DNA of 64,000 bases from Salirhabdus salicampi (GCF_024259515.1 NZ_JANBWE010000003.1:248001-312000); one strand, 5' to 3'; positions 47,845 through 59,823 are shown, numbered from the stretch's first letter. Program-made: numbers and translations. Notes: generated by a model from the sequence alone, not told the origin.

Positions 47845-49932
47845 CTATTCATTCATTTTTTCTTTTATAAAAAGTGATAGTTCTTCAGCGAGATATGAAA
47901 ATAGCTGTTGTTCATTTCCTTGTTCAAATTGGTGAATGGTTTTATCATCGCGAATAATGGATGCACTCACCTGGCTTAATACTTCCAACCCTTCTTCTTG
48001 TATGTGTTCTGGTGCAACAAGTAACAATAAACGTTCCATCTGAACTTTACGATCATCCATACCTTCAATTTCTAGCGGGTTTTGAAGCTGATAAACGGTA
48101 AAGGATGGAGCTGCAACAGATGAGCTGCGGGTGTGGTATAAACTTAGCGATGTATCTGGTATACCAAGTCCACCTATCTGTTCACGTTTTATTAAATCCT
48201 CTACAACATGTTTAGAATCTGTTACCATTCCTGCTATCTGTAAAGATGAACAAGCATTCGACAATACTTCACGCAAAGTATGTCCCTGGATGGTTGAAAG
48301 TTGAAATGATTGTAATAATGTTAAAGTCGTATCGTTATAGACTTTCATTCGGTTAAGTTTCTGGATATGTTCATTACGATCCATGTTTTTCTCTTGTGTT
48401 ACAGTACTTATGGAACGGTTATCTTTATTTTGTTTTTCTTGAATTTTTGCCTTAATTTTTTCGATATCTTCCTTTGATAGAAATGGGCTAACTAATACGT
48501 AATCATGAACCGATTCTAGTGGAATCGTTGAAACAATTAAGTCATAGTTTTCCAATGATTGCTGATCGATTTCAAACATAGACTTGTTCGTAATAGTAGA
48601 CAGGTTAGGAAACTCGTTTTGCAGCTTTGTTGCTAAAACTTTAGAAGTACCAATGCCGCTTGAGCAGACGACAAGTACATTTCCGCGAAATACGGTTTCT
48701 CCTTTTATTAAAGCGGAAGCAAAGTGCATAACAATATAGCCGATTTCGGTGTCTGGAACGTGCAAATCCGGCAAGCATTCGTGAATGCCTTTTTTTACGA
48801 TAGTGAACAAATCTTCATAATCTTGTTGGATTCGGTCTAATAAAGGATTTGATATTCCCATATTCTGTTTTAGTCGATAGATAGCCGGCCGTAAGTGGGT
48901 AACAAGCCCTTGGAATAAAGACAAGTTTTCCCCTAAGTTTTCATTCACCTGTTTTCCGACATAATTAATCAGCTGCTGTGCAACAATGCCAATGCTCATA
49001 TCATCTAAAAAGTCCCCTTGGTCATGTCGTAATTTTGCACCTAACAGGTGCATTGTTATATAACCGACCTCACCTTCGGAGATGGATAGTTGAAAAGTAT
49101 CTTCTAAACGTTTAACTAACGTTTGGGCAACATGTTGTTCCTTCGTCTCTTTAATACTTTCCAAATAATCATCATTAAAGAGAATGTTCTCCCCTTGTTG
49201 AATTCGCTCTATCGCTAATGCAAGGTGAACGACAAGCCCGACATAGGAACTGTCAGCAATGGAATAAGGAAGGTCTTCTTTCACTTCGTCAACAAGTTTC
49301 TCAATGAGAAATACTTTCCGTTTATCTACAAGTCCTAACAAACGGTCAGTGATCGTATTAATATTCGTTGTTGATTTCTTTTGAATATTTTCTTTAATAA
49401 TGGAAATGAAACCGAATTCATCAAGATTTTCGGAGATTAAGCTACTCATCGCTCTTCGTTTCGACATTTCGGAGCCCTCAATTTCTACCCCATACCCTCT
49501 TTTACGAATCAGTTGCAAACCAAATGGTTTGATCCGTTCCTCCACTCGGTTTAAGTCGTTACTAATGGTAGCGATCGTTACATTTAAATCTCCAGCTAGA
49601 GTCATTAACTTAAGTGGTTCAACGGCTTCGAGCAATGTTGCGAAAATGATTGTTTGGCGTTCCTCGGGAGTGTAGTCGTTATGATATAAATTAAAAAGAA
49701 ACATATGCAGCTTTTGCTTCATCTCGTCACTACCGACGACTTGTATTCCAGCGCCTGATTTTTTATTTAACGCCAGGTTATAATCTTTTAATATCTCTTC
49801 TACACCTTTTAAATCACGATGAACCGTACGAGGGCTTACACCTAACTCTTCTGCGATATCTTTGACAACGGTTCCATCCTTTTTGAGAAGTAAATGTTCA
49901 AGGATTTTTCTTTCCCTTGCGGAAACATACAT
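47845..49932 (-). CDS. mtlR: Mannitol operon activator MtlR (PRD regulator)
   Basis: DeoR/BglG-type transcription activator of 695 residues controlled by PTS phosphorylation. Order of domains: N-terminal HTH (residues 1-60, KDIAEELGVSPRTVHRDLK), a second HTH/Mga-like region (about 80-170), PRD1 and PRD2 (about 190-400), an EIIB-Gat-like domain with Cys in LVVCSSGIGTSKVLA, and a C-terminal EIIA-Mtl-like domain (about 550-695). MtlR is activated by HPr and inhibited through its EIIA/EIIB domains when mannitol is absent. Here the gene lies inside the mtl cluster between mtlA and mtlF, the Geobacillus-type arrangement. In B. subtilis mtlR is separate. Confidence 0.93.
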   Translation of the reverse strand: MYVSARERKILEHLLLKKDGTVVKDIAEELGVSPRTVHRDLKGVEEILKDYNLALNKKSGAGIQVVGSDEMKQKLHMFLFNLYHNDYTPEERQTIIFATLLEAVEPLKLMTLAGDLNVTIATISNDLNRVEERIKPFGLQLIRKRGYGVEIEGSEMSKRRAMSSLISENLDEFGFISIIKENIQKKSTTNINTITDRLLGLVDKRKVFLIEKLVDEVKEDLPYSIADSSYVGLVVHLALAIERIQQGENILFNDDYLESIKETKEQHVAQTLVKRLEDTFQLSISEGEVGYITMHLLGAKLRHDQGDFLDDMSIGIVAQQLINYVGKQVNENLGENLSLFQGLVTHLRPAIYRLKQNMGISNPLLDRIQQDYEDLFTIVKKGIHECLPDLHVPDTEIGYIVMHFASALIKGETVFRGNVLVVCSSGIGTSKVLATKLQNEFPNLSTITNKSMFEIDQQSLENYDLIVSTIPLESVHDYVLVSPFLSKEDIEKIKAKIQEKQNKDNRSISTVTQEKNMDRNEHIQKLNRMKVYNDTTLTLLQSFQLSTIQGHTLREVLSNACSSLQIAGMVTDSKHVVEDLIKREQIGGLGIPDTSLSLYHTRSSSVAAPSFTVYQLQNPLEIEGMDDRKVQMERLLLLVAPEHIQEEGLEVLSQVSASIIRDDKTIHQFEQGNEQQLFSYLAEELSLFIKEKMNE

Positions 49933-50084
49933 ACGTTTTCAACTCCAACTAATTCTGTATAGGTTCATTGTTGTCAACTTTTGAAATGGAACTCTATACT
50001 TTTTATCATAATCGCTTGAAAGTCTTATCACAACATAATCAAAATATAAATTCGTCATCTATATTGTTGCCATTTTTAAATAAA

Positions 50085-50112
50085 AGAGAGCCTGTCGTTT
50101 GTCAGGCTCTCT
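50085..50112 (-). terminator. Terminator between mtlA and mtlR
   Basis: AGAGAGCCTG (50085-50094) and CAGGCTCTCT (50103-50112) form a perfect 10-bp stem. On the minus strand it is followed by TTTATTT. It should reduce mtlRFD expression relative to mtlA. Confidence 0.8.
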
Positions 50113-50119
50113 TCATGTA

Positions 50120-51523
50120 TTATCCTTTTAAGCTGTCAATTAATTCATCGTATTTCGGGCTGTTCATAAAGTTTTCAACCGACACGTGCTGTGCAGTAGG
50201 TAACTTTTCCTTTGCACGTGGTGTTAAATCTTTATGAGTAACAACAATGTCTGCATCTTCTGGCAGGTTACTAATGGAAGTATTCGTTACTTCAATATCT
50301 AAGCCAGCTTTTTTTACTTTGTTTCGTAACACACCTGCACCCATTGCGCTTGATCCCATACCGGCATCACACGCAAATACGATTTTGTTTACATCTTGAT
50401 TGCTTGTGTTAAACGTATTTGCAACTTTGCTTTCTTTTCCTTTAAGTTGTTGCATTTTTGATGCTGCTTCAGATAGATTATCTTCTTCTGTTTGCTTACC
50501 AGATTTCAAGATAACTGAGGCAACAGCAAATGATACAGCAGTTGCTACAAGTACGCCTAATAGGACTGCGAAGTGCTCCCCTCTTGGTGCCATCGCCATT
50601 AAAGCAAAGATACTACCTGGTGATGGCGGTGCTACTAATCCTGTAGAGAATAGGTTGAATGTGAATACACCACTAATACCACCTGCTATAGCCGCTAAAA
50701 TGAGCATTGGTTTTGCCAAAATGTACGGGAAGTAGATTTCATGAATTCCACCGAAAAAGTGGATGACAACCGCTCCAGGTGCTGTCTGACGAGCAGTACC
50801 TTTCCCGAACACCATAAATGCTAGGAGAATACCTAGGCCAGGCCCTGGATTTGTTTCGAGTAAGAATAAAATCGACTTTCCAGCTTCCGCAGCCTGTTCA
50901 ATACCTAATGGACTTAAAATTCCGTGATTGATGGCATTGTTTAAGAACAATACTTTTGCTGGTTCAATAAAGATATTAGCTAATGGTAGCATCCCGGCGT
51001 TTACGATAACTTCTACTCCTGCAGCTAAGGCCTTATTTAAACCTAATACGACAGGACCAATTCCTTTGAATGATAGTAATGTTAGAATCCCTGCTACAAT
51101 TCCTGCCGAAAAATTGTTGACTAACATTTCGAAGCCTTGTCTTACTTTTCCTTCGAAAGCTTTGTCTACTTTTTTAATCAAGAAACCGCCTAAAGGACCA
51201 ACAATCATGGCGCCAAGGAACATCGGAATGTCAGAACCGACGATGACACCCATTGTTGCAGTTGCACCAACAACTCCTCCTCTAGCACCGTAAACCATCT
51301 TACCACCGGTATAACCGATCAGTAATGGAAGCAAGAATGTGATCATTGGACCAACAAGTTCCGCTAATGATTCATTCGGATACCAACCTGTTGGAATAAA
51401 TAATGCTGTTATAATCCCCCATGCGATAAAAGCGCCGATGTTCGGCATAATCATACCGCTTAAGAAACTACCAAAACTTTGTACTTTAACACGAAAGCTT
51501 TTACTTTCAGTATTTTGTGCCAT
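50120..51523 (-). CDS. mtlA: Mannitol-specific PTS enzyme IICB
   Basis: Membrane transporter that phosphorylates mannitol on uptake. The 467 residues contain an N-terminal EIIC domain (about 1-340) with multiple helices and the conserved GGIHEIYFPYI substrate motif, then a linker and the EIIB domain with phospho-Cys385 in VFACDAGMGSSAMGAG. The EIIA part is the separate MtlF. AAGGGAGT precedes ATG 51523. The upstream region contains an imperfect cre and repeated TTGTCA elements, consistent with MtlR and CcpA control. Confidence 0.95.
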   Translation of the reverse strand: MAQNTESKSFRVKVQSFGSFLSGMIMPNIGAFIAWGIITALFIPTGWYPNESLAELVGPMITFLLPLLIGYTGGKMVYGARGGVVGATATMGVIVGSDIPMFLGAMIVGPLGGFLIKKVDKAFEGKVRQGFEMLVNNFSAGIVAGILTLLSFKGIGPVVLGLNKALAAGVEVIVNAGMLPLANIFIEPAKVLFLNNAINHGILSPLGIEQAAEAGKSILFLLETNPGPGLGILLAFMVFGKGTARQTAPGAVVIHFFGGIHEIYFPYILAKPMLILAAIAGGISGVFTFNLFSTGLVAPPSPGSIFALMAMAPRGEHFAVLLGVLVATAVSFAVASVILKSGKQTEEDNLSEAASKMQQLKGKESKVANTFNTSNQDVNKIVFACDAGMGSSAMGAGVLRNKVKKAGLDIEVTNTSISNLPEDADIVVTHKDLTPRAKEKLPTAQHVSVENFMNSPKYDELIDSLKG

Positions 51524-51576
51524 AATGTATGACTCCCTTCAAAATTCTTGATGATTGAATGATTACACTTTTAATC

Positions 51577-51641
51577 GTAAAGCGTTTTCAAAGGAAGTAC
51601 AATTGAAAGAAAAAGCTATTTTGTCAACGTGATTGTTGTCA
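51577..51641 (-). promoter_or_regulatory. mtlA control region: TTGACA, TTGTCA repeats and cre-like site
   Basis: On the minus strand a TTGACA (51627-51622) is a candidate -35, but no good -10 follows at 17 bases. On the plus strand TTGTCA occurs at 51621-51626 and 51636-51641, 15 bases apart. Such elements occur in MtlR operators. A cre-like TGAAAACGCTTTAC (minus, 51590-51577) matches the cre consensus except for its last two positions. Confidence 0.4.
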
Positions 51642-51798
51642 TCATTAAACTAAAATGACACATATTAAATGTAGTATATTTCCCTCATACACAAAAAGTT
51701 CATGTATTCAAAGCTTAATCTGTACCCTTAAGAGGTTAATCTTGTTATAATAATGGTAAATATAATAAAGAAATCATGATAAAAAAGGAATGATTGTA

Positions 51799-52683
51799 TT
51801 GGGTAAGCGCATATTTTATTTTCTATTAACTAACGTATTAGTTCTTCTTACGATCAGTATCATTTTATCTGTGTTTAACGTAGGAAATTACATCAATGCC
51901 CAGGGTACAATTGATATGGGTACATTGTTGATTTTTAGTGCCATTGTTGGTTTTACTGGCGCTTTCATGTCACTGGCCATGTCCCGTTGGATGGCTAAGA
52001 AAATGATGAATGTGAAAGTGTTGGACCCAAATGGTTCCCTTTCTCCGGTAGAAAGACAGGTAGTTGAGAAAGTTCATCGTCTTTCCCGTGCCGCGGGTTT
52101 AATGCACATGCCTGAAGTTGGGATTTATCATTCTCCAGAAGTAAACGCGTTTGCAACAGGTCCATCGAAAAAGCGTTCACTAGTAGCTGTTTCAACTGGT
52201 TTACTACAAGAAATGGATGACGATGCGGTTGAGGGTGTAATTGCTCATGAGGTGGCACACGTAGCGAATGGAGATATGGTAACAATGACCTTACTACAGG
52301 GCGTTGTGAACACGTTTGTTGTCTTCTTGTCACGAATCGCTGCGTGGGCAGTGTCTCGTTTTGTCAAAGAGGACTTAGCACCGATTGTGCACTTTATTGC
52401 GATTATCGTTTTCCAAATTGCGTTTTCCATTTTAGGAAGTCTCGTCGTGTTTGCATATTCCCGTCACCGTGAATTCCATGCTGACCGTGGAGGGGCAGAT
52501 TTAGCAGGAAGAGACAAAATGACACATGCACTACAAATGTTGAAAGCATATTCAAACCGCATTCGCGGTGGAGAGGATACAGCCGTATCTACTTTGAAAA
52601 TCAACAACCGAAAAGGGATGTCTGCTATATTTTCAACCCACCCGGATTTAGACGAGCGTATTCAACGTTTACAATCTAGATAA
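51799..52683 (+). CDS. htpX: Membrane zinc metalloprotease HtpX
   Basis: M48 family protease of membrane-protein quality control. The 294 residues (from TTG 51799, with AAGGAA eight bases upstream) have two N-terminal helices (about 5-25 and 37-57). The zinc-binding HEVAH is at 150-154, followed by two more helices, and the third ligand lies in HREFHAD. The alternative ATG 51790 is too close to the ribosome-binding site. In B. subtilis htpX is at another locus, so the position here is a rearrangement. Confidence 0.92.
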   Translation: MGKRIFYFLLTNVLVLLTISIILSVFNVGNYINAQGTIDMGTLLIFSAIVGFTGAFMSLAMSRWMAKKMMNVKVLDPNGSLSPVERQVVEKVHRLSRAAGLMHMPEVGIYHSPEVNAFATGPSKKRSLVAVSTGLLQEMDDDAVEGVIAHEVAHVANGDMVTMTLLQGVVNTFVVFLSRIAAWAVSRFVKEDLAPIVHFIAIIVFQIAFSILGSLVVFAYSRHREFHADRGGADLAGRDKMTHALQMLKAYSNRIRGGEDTAVSTLKINNRKGMSAIFSTHPDLDERIQRLQSR

Positions 52684-52695
52684 ACAAATGGTAAT

Positions 52696-52728
52696 CCCCT
52701 TTATGTTATAAAGGGGGTTTTTTTTGTT
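52696..52728 (+). terminator. Terminator after htpX
   Basis: CCCCTTTAT (52696-52704) and ATAAAGGGG (52708-52716), loop GTT, followed by a run of T. Confidence 0.88.
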
Positions 52729-52831
52729 CAAACATAAGAGATAGGGAAAAGATAATATAAGCTGTTGTTGAAAGTGAACGATGTTTTCAGTACAATTTTA
52801 AGGATATTAATTTTAAAGGAGAGATCGGCTC

Positions 52832-53461
52832 ATGGGAAAAGTGTACGTTTTTGACCATCCGTTAATTCAACATAAGTTAACGTATATTCGTGATAAAAAT
52901 ACAGGTACAAAAGAATTTCGTGAACTTGTTGATGAAGTTGCAACACTAATGGCATTTGAAATTACAAGAGAGTTGCCGCTACAAGAAATTACCACTCAAA
53001 CACCAGTAGCTGAAGCTCAATCAAAAGTGCTATCAGGCAAAAAGCTTGGTCTAATTCCGATTTTACGTGCCGGCCTTGGCATGGTTGATGGTATATTAAA
53101 ATTAATACCAACGGCTAAAGTTGGGCATGTTGGACTTTATCGTGATCCAGAATCATTACAACCGGTAGAGTATTATGTAAAACTCCCGTCTGATATTGAT
53201 GAACGTGAGCTAATCGTAATCGATCCGATGTTAGCAACAGGCGGATCTGCGAACGAAGCTATTCATTCGTTGAAAAAGCGTGGTGCTAAGCAAATCCGTC
53301 TCATGTGCTTAATAGCCGCTCCTGAAGGCGTAGACGCAGTTAAGGAAGAGCATCCTGACGTTGATGTCTATTTGGCTGCACTAGACGAAAAGTTAAATGA
53401 AAAAGGTTATATAATCCCTGGTTTAGGAGATGCGGGTGACCGCTTGTACGGTACAAAGTAA
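52832..53461 (+). CDS. upp: Uracil phosphoribosyltransferase
   Basis: Converts uracil and PRPP to UMP in salvage. At 209 residues it is identical in length to B. subtilis Upp. The PRPP-binding loop is [16 protein letters not shown] and the uracil-contact region is the C-terminal [25 protein letters not shown] precedes ATG 52832. mnaA starts 21 bases downstream, so the two may be cotranscribed. Confidence 0.95.
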   Translation: MGKVYVFDHPLIQHKLTYIRDKNTGTKEFRELVDEVATLMAFEITRELPLQEITTQTPVAEAQSKVLSGKKLGLIPILRAGLGMVDGILKLIPTAKVGHVGLYRDPESLQPVEYYVKLPSDIDERELIVIDPMLATGGSANEAIHSLKKRGAKQIRLMCLIAAPEGVDAVKEEHPDVDVYLAALDEKLNEKGYIIPGLGDAGDRLYGTK

Positions 53462-53482
53462 GAATGAATATAGGTGAACGTA

Positions 53483-54625
53483 GTGAAGAATAAAATAAAG
53501 GTTATGACTGTTTTTGGGACGAGGCCTGAAGCAATTAAGATGGCTCCTTTAGTGTTAGAGCTCCAGAAAAGACCTGAACAATTCGAAACTATCGTTACTG
53601 TTACAGCGCAACATCGGGAGATGCTTGATCAAGTTTTAAATTGGTTTCATATTGTTCCTGATTATGATTTGAACGTTATGAGGCAGAGACAGACATTAGC
53701 AGATGTTACAACAAGGGCCTTAGAAGGGTTACATAGTGTGTTTGCAGAAACGAAGCCAGATGTAGTGCTTGTCCATGGGGATACGACAACTAGTTTCGTT
53801 GCGGGGTTAGCTGCTTTTTATAATCAGGTGGCAATCGGCCATGTAGAAGCTGGATTAAGAACTTGGGATAAATATTCCCCATTTCCAGAGGAAATGAATA
53901 GGCAATTAACTGGTGTGCTGACCGATTTACACTTTGCCCCGACAAATAAAGCGAAACAAAATCTTTTGGATGAAAATAAGCGTGACGAGCGTATTTTCGT
54001 TACCGGAAATACGGCGATAGATGCCTTGAAAACAACGGTTACTAATGACTACAGTCATGAAGTGTTAACCCGTTTAAAAGGGAATCGTATTGTGTTAGTT
54101 ACAGCTCATCGGCGGGAAAACATAGGCAAGAAAATGGAGCAAATGTTTCGAGCTATAAGAAGACTTGCCGATGAGCATAAAGATATAGAGGTCGTATATC
54201 CTGTTCATTTAAATCCGGTGGTACAAGAACTTGCTCAAGATATATTAGGCGGACATAGCCGGGTTCACTTAATTAACCCACTGGAGGTTATTGATTTTCA
54301 TAACTTTGCAGCGAGATCTCATGTCATTTTAACCGACTCTGGAGGTGTGCAAGAAGAGGCACCTTCCCTTGGTGTACCGGTATTAGTCTTAAGAGATACA
54401 ACCGAGCGCCCGGAAGGTATAGAAGCAGGGACCTTAAAATTAGCAGGGACCGATGAAGAGAATATTTTTTCTCTAGCAAATGAACTATTAAGTAATCCGT
54501 CCGCCTATGAGGAGATGGCAAAATCATCAAACCCATATGGTGACGGACAAGCAAGCCGACGAATTTGTGATGCATTATTATATTATTTTGGTGAAACGAC
54601 TACCCGGCCGGAGAGCTTTCACTAA
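53483..54625 (+). CDS. mnaA: UDP-N-acetylglucosamine 2-epimerase (non-hydrolysing)
   Basis: Interconverts UDP-GlcNAc and UDP-ManNAc for wall teichoic acid linkage units and other polymers. With GTG 53483 (MKNKIKVMTVFGTRPEAIKMAP, AGGTGA upstream) the protein has 380 residues, the B. subtilis MnaA length. Active-site blocks are LVHGDTTT, GHVEAGLRT, TAHRRENIG and LTDSGGVQEEAPSLGVPVLVLRDTTERPE. It is placed directly after upp here, unlike in B. subtilis. A strong terminator follows. Confidence 0.93.
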   Translation: MKNKIKVMTVFGTRPEAIKMAPLVLELQKRPEQFETIVTVTAQHREMLDQVLNWFHIVPDYDLNVMRQRQTLADVTTRALEGLHSVFAETKPDVVLVHGDTTTSFVAGLAAFYNQVAIGHVEAGLRTWDKYSPFPEEMNRQLTGVLTDLHFAPTNKAKQNLLDENKRDERIFVTGNTAIDALKTTVTNDYSHEVLTRLKGNRIVLVTAHRRENIGKKMEQMFRAIRRLADEHKDIEVVYPVHLNPVVQELAQDILGGHSRVHLINPLEVIDFHNFAARSHVILTDSGGVQEEAPSLGVPVLVLRDTTERPEGIEAGTLKLAGTDEENIFSLANELLSNPSAYEEMAKSSNPYGDGQASRRICDALLYYFGETTTRPESFH

Positions 54626-54632
54626 AGTACTT

Positions 54633-54664
54633 AAGCAGGGAGAATGGATCTCCCTGCTTTTTCA
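54633..54664 (+). terminator. Terminator after mnaA
   Basis: AAGCAGGGAGA (54633-54643) and TCTCCCTGCTT (54649-54659), loop ATGGA, followed by TTTTC. Confidence 0.92.
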
Positions 54665-54720
54665 ATATACATAAAAAACCTGTCGTTACAAAAGATAAGT
54701 GAAAAATAGGGAGAAGATAT

Positions 54721-56895
54721 ATGAAACAATTACTATGTATTCTCACGATTTCTTCACTTATAATCGCAGCTGCACCGTTCCCTGCTTTAGCATCTGAAGA
54801 AGATGTGAAAATTATTGTTGAAGTAGATGGAGACCCAAATGAATGGAAAGAGTATATTGAAACATACCATCCATTTATTGAGGTCGTTCACGTATATGAT
54901 ACGTTACTAAAAGCAGTTGCTATTAAAGGAAAACCTCGTCACATTATGAAAGTGGGTACGCACCCGTTAGTGAAAACGTTGAATCCAGCTCAAAAATATG
55001 AGGTTCCTACGTTCGAATCAAACATGGTGGATATTAGTAGAGAGAGTAAAGAATATGATTTCCCTTATACGGGGAATGGGGTGAAAGTGGGGATTATTGA
55101 TACGGGAATAGACTTCACCCACCCTGACTTGACACCTAATTATAAAGGTGGCTATGACGTAGTTGATTTTGATGAACAACCATTGGAGACACGTCCAAGT
55201 GAAGGACCCCCTACTATGCACGGAACCCATGTTGCAGGCATAGTCGGCGCTAATGGTAAGATCAAAGGGGTTGCACCAGAAGCTGAGCTTTATGCATATC
55301 GTGCATTAGGCCCAGGGGGTTACGGGACTTCTGTAGAGGTGATTGCCGCGATTGAACAAGCGGTAGAAGATGGCATGGACATCATTAATTTATCCCTCGG
55401 AAGTGCAATCAATAGCCCGGATTGGCCAACAAGTAGAGCGGTCAACCGAGCAGTGGATAAAGGGGTAACAGTTGTTATCGCTAATGGGAATGAAGGGCCG
55501 GGACATTGGACGGTCTCCTCACCTGCAACAGCCAATAAAGCAATTTCAGTTGGTGCTTCCATAACAGAAATGAAAATACCTGTTTTTTACGATTCTTTTA
55601 CTAGGAAGAAGATTGCGTTAACTCCGATGCAGGGAGCACCGCAATGGAATTTTACGAAGGACTATCCCCTCATCGACATTGGATTAGGAACGAAGTCTCT
55701 CCCATCGTTAGAGGGGAAAATCGCTTTAGTGAAACGGGGGGAAATCCCCTTTGGTGAAAAGGCGAAAAAAGCAGAAGAGGCCGGTGCGGTAGGCGTAATC
55801 ATTTACAATAACGAACCAGGTGAATTTAATGGCGGCTTAGCGGAATATGTGTCCATTCCAGTCGTTTCTGTGTCGAAGGAAGACGGGGAATGGCTAAAGC
55901 GATATATCGTTGCCGAAGATCGCTGGTTTAAAACTTCCTACGATACCCTAACAGGCAAGATAGCCCCATTTAGTTCACAAGGACCAGTTGTTGCAACCTG
56001 GGATATGAAACCAGATGTAGTTGCCCCTGGGGTAGCCATTTTAAGTACCGTCCCGGGAGGTTACCAACGGCTTCAAGGGACGAGCATGGCTGCACCATTC
56101 GTAACGGGTGTTTTGGCGTTGATGAAAGAAGCGCATCCAGATTGGGGGCCCAGCAAGCTAAAGGCAGCATTATTAAGTACATCTCAACCATTATTAAATG
56201 AACAAGAAAATAAATATGAACCGATCATTCAAGGAATGGGTGAGGTGCAAAAAGAGAAAGCAGTAGACCCGGAAACAATTATTTATAACAGTCGATTGAC
56301 CTTCGGTATGATTGACGAACAAGAAAACCGGAAAACAAAGACGTTATTGCTCGAAAATACAAGTGAGGAAGAAAAGACGTACACTTTTCAAATGCCGAAA
56401 CGGGTGGATGGAGTCGTGTGGGACGTACCAAAACGGTTTACCCTTTCACCAAATGAAAAAAAGGAAATCACAATTGGCCTACGAGTGAGTCCATTGAAAG
56501 TAGCGGAAGGGACACACCAAGGTTGGTTGACATTGGAAGCCGAAAGAGAGACGATTGAACTGCCATATTTATTTGTGAACAATACAACAGACTACCCGAG
56601 AGTCAGCGCAATGGATATTGCGGTTTCCCCGATTAAGCCGGGTGAGTTTAAATATACCTTATATTTACCGGATGGAGCAGACGAACTGCACATTGATTTG
56701 TATGATCCGGATACGTTGCGTTTCAGTCATAAACTTGTTCATCAAAATGATGTATCACCAGGGATTGTAGAAGGTGTACTAGAAAGAAAGGAAATGGGTG
56801 AAGAAGGCCGTTATATCGCCATTATAAAAGTGATCAATGAAGGTGAAGTGAATAGTTTTACAACAGAGGTATATATTACCGGAAAGTTCACATAA
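54721..56895 (+). CDS. Secreted S8 serine protease, Vpr-like
   Basis: A 724-residue subtilase. It has a signal peptide (residues 1-25, cleavage near ALAS), an I9-type propeptide region (about 30-95), and a catalytic domain with Asp127 (GIIDTGIDFTHPDL), His167 (HGTHVAGIVG), oxyanion Asn257 and Ser455 (GTSMAAPFVTGVLAL). A protease-associated (PA) domain is inserted at about 318-400 (LEGKIALVKRGEIPFGEKAKKA). The C-terminal 230 residues are a beta-rich region without a recognisable anchor. The layout matches B. subtilis Vpr, but the protein is shorter (about 806 there). GGGAGAAGAT precedes ATG 54721. It is probably an extracellular nutritional protease. The gene lies between mnaA and the atp operon. 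Confidence 0.9.
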   Translation: MKQLLCILTISSLIIAAAPFPALASEEDVKIIVEVDGDPNEWKEYIETYHPFIEVVHVYDTLLKAVAIKGKPRHIMKVGTHPLVKTLNPAQKYEVPTFESNMVDISRESKEYDFPYTGNGVKVGIIDTGIDFTHPDLTPNYKGGYDVVDFDEQPLETRPSEGPPTMHGTHVAGIVGANGKIKGVAPEAELYAYRALGPGGYGTSVEVIAAIEQAVEDGMDIINLSLGSAINSPDWPTSRAVNRAVDKGVTVVIANGNEGPGHWTVSSPATANKAISVGASITEMKIPVFYDSFTRKKIALTPMQGAPQWNFTKDYPLIDIGLGTKSLPSLEGKIALVKRGEIPFGEKAKKAEEAGAVGVIIYNNEPGEFNGGLAEYVSIPVVSVSKEDGEWLKRYIVAEDRWFKTSYDTLTGKIAPFSSQGPVVATWDMKPDVVAPGVAILSTVPGGYQRLQGTSMAAPFVTGVLALMKEAHPDWGPSKLKAALLSTSQPLLNEQENKYEPIIQGMGEVQKEKAVDPETIIYNSRLTFGMIDEQENRKTKTLLLENTSEEEKTYTFQMPKRVDGVVWDVPKRFTLSPNEKKEITIGLRVSPLKVAEGTHQGWLTLEAERETIELPYLFVNNTTDYPRVSAMDIAVSPIKPGEFKYTLYLPDGADELHIDLYDPDTLRFSHKLVHQNDVSPGIVEGVLERKEMGEEGRYIAIIKVINEGEVNSFTTEVYITGKFT

Positions 56896-56924
56896 AATTC
56901 ACCGTAAATTCGTTGACAATCAAA

Positions 56925-56966
56925 AAGCCCTTCATGTACACTAATTTAGTGTGTATGATAGGGTTT
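56925..56966 (+). terminator. Long imperfect hairpin between the protease gene and atp operon
   Basis: The arm at 56925-56943 pairs with 56947-56966 over about 19 bp, with one bulge and a few G-U pairs, around a three-base loop. A TTGACA lies at 56913-56918 just before it. The T tract is short, so it may be a weak terminator of the protease gene or an element of the atp leader. Confidence 0.5.
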
Positions 56967-57041
56967 ACATACATATTAATAGTTTTCTAACTATTATTTT
57001 TGTAATTTGAAAGTCCAATATGCTTGATGGGAGAGATTGTA

Positions 57042-57262
57042 TTGGGCGGTAAGCAGACCCCTTTTAAAGCCATTGCCCTGACGAGTGGTATCGTATCACA
57101 ACTGTCAGGATCCACACTAATTGGCATATTTTTGGGCAGATGGATTGACCAGCGTTTTTCGACATCTCCACTCTTTTTAATCATTGGTTTATTTATCGGA
57201 TTAGCTGCAGGTGTATACGGAACAATCTACTTAGTAAATAAATACATAGGAGAAGAAGATTA

Positions 57263-57263
<1 letters not shown>
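57042..57263 (+). CDS. atpZ: AtpZ/AtpI family small membrane protein
   Basis: A 73-residue protein with two membrane helices, first gene of the atp operon. AtpZ-type proteins act with AtpI in ATP synthase assembly or divalent cation uptake. The start is TTG 57042, six bases after GGGAGAG. It is similar to other Bacillus AtpZ (KQTPFKAIALTSGIVSQLSG, then FLGRWIDQRF). The stop overlaps the atpI start by one base (TAATG). Confidence 0.85.
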
Positions 57264-58379
<1,116 letters not shown>

Positions 58380-58386
58380 TTTATAA

Positions 58387-58635
<249 letters not shown>

Positions 58636-58668
58636 TGATAATGGTTTTGTAAGAAACAAAATGAACAT

Positions 58669-58702
58669 AATGGCGGAGTTCGCACAAAGATACTTCGCCA
58701 TT
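58669..58702 (+). other. Intercistronic hairpin between atpE and atpF
   Basis: AATGGCGGAGT (58669-58679) and ACTTCGCCATT (58692-58702) pair over 11 bp with one G-U. No U tract follows, so it is more likely an mRNA-stability element for atpE than a terminator. Confidence 0.6.
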
Positions 58703-58732
58703 CCTTTATGTAAAGCCTGTCCATGTTTTTAG

Positions 58733-59811
<1,079 letters not shown>

Positions 59812-59823
59812 AGATAGGGGTGA

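Noticed and set aside
51785-51800. ATG at 51790 as the htpX start
   Set aside because: It sits on the ribosome-binding site AAGGAA. TTG 51799 has correct spacing and begins with the homologous sequence.
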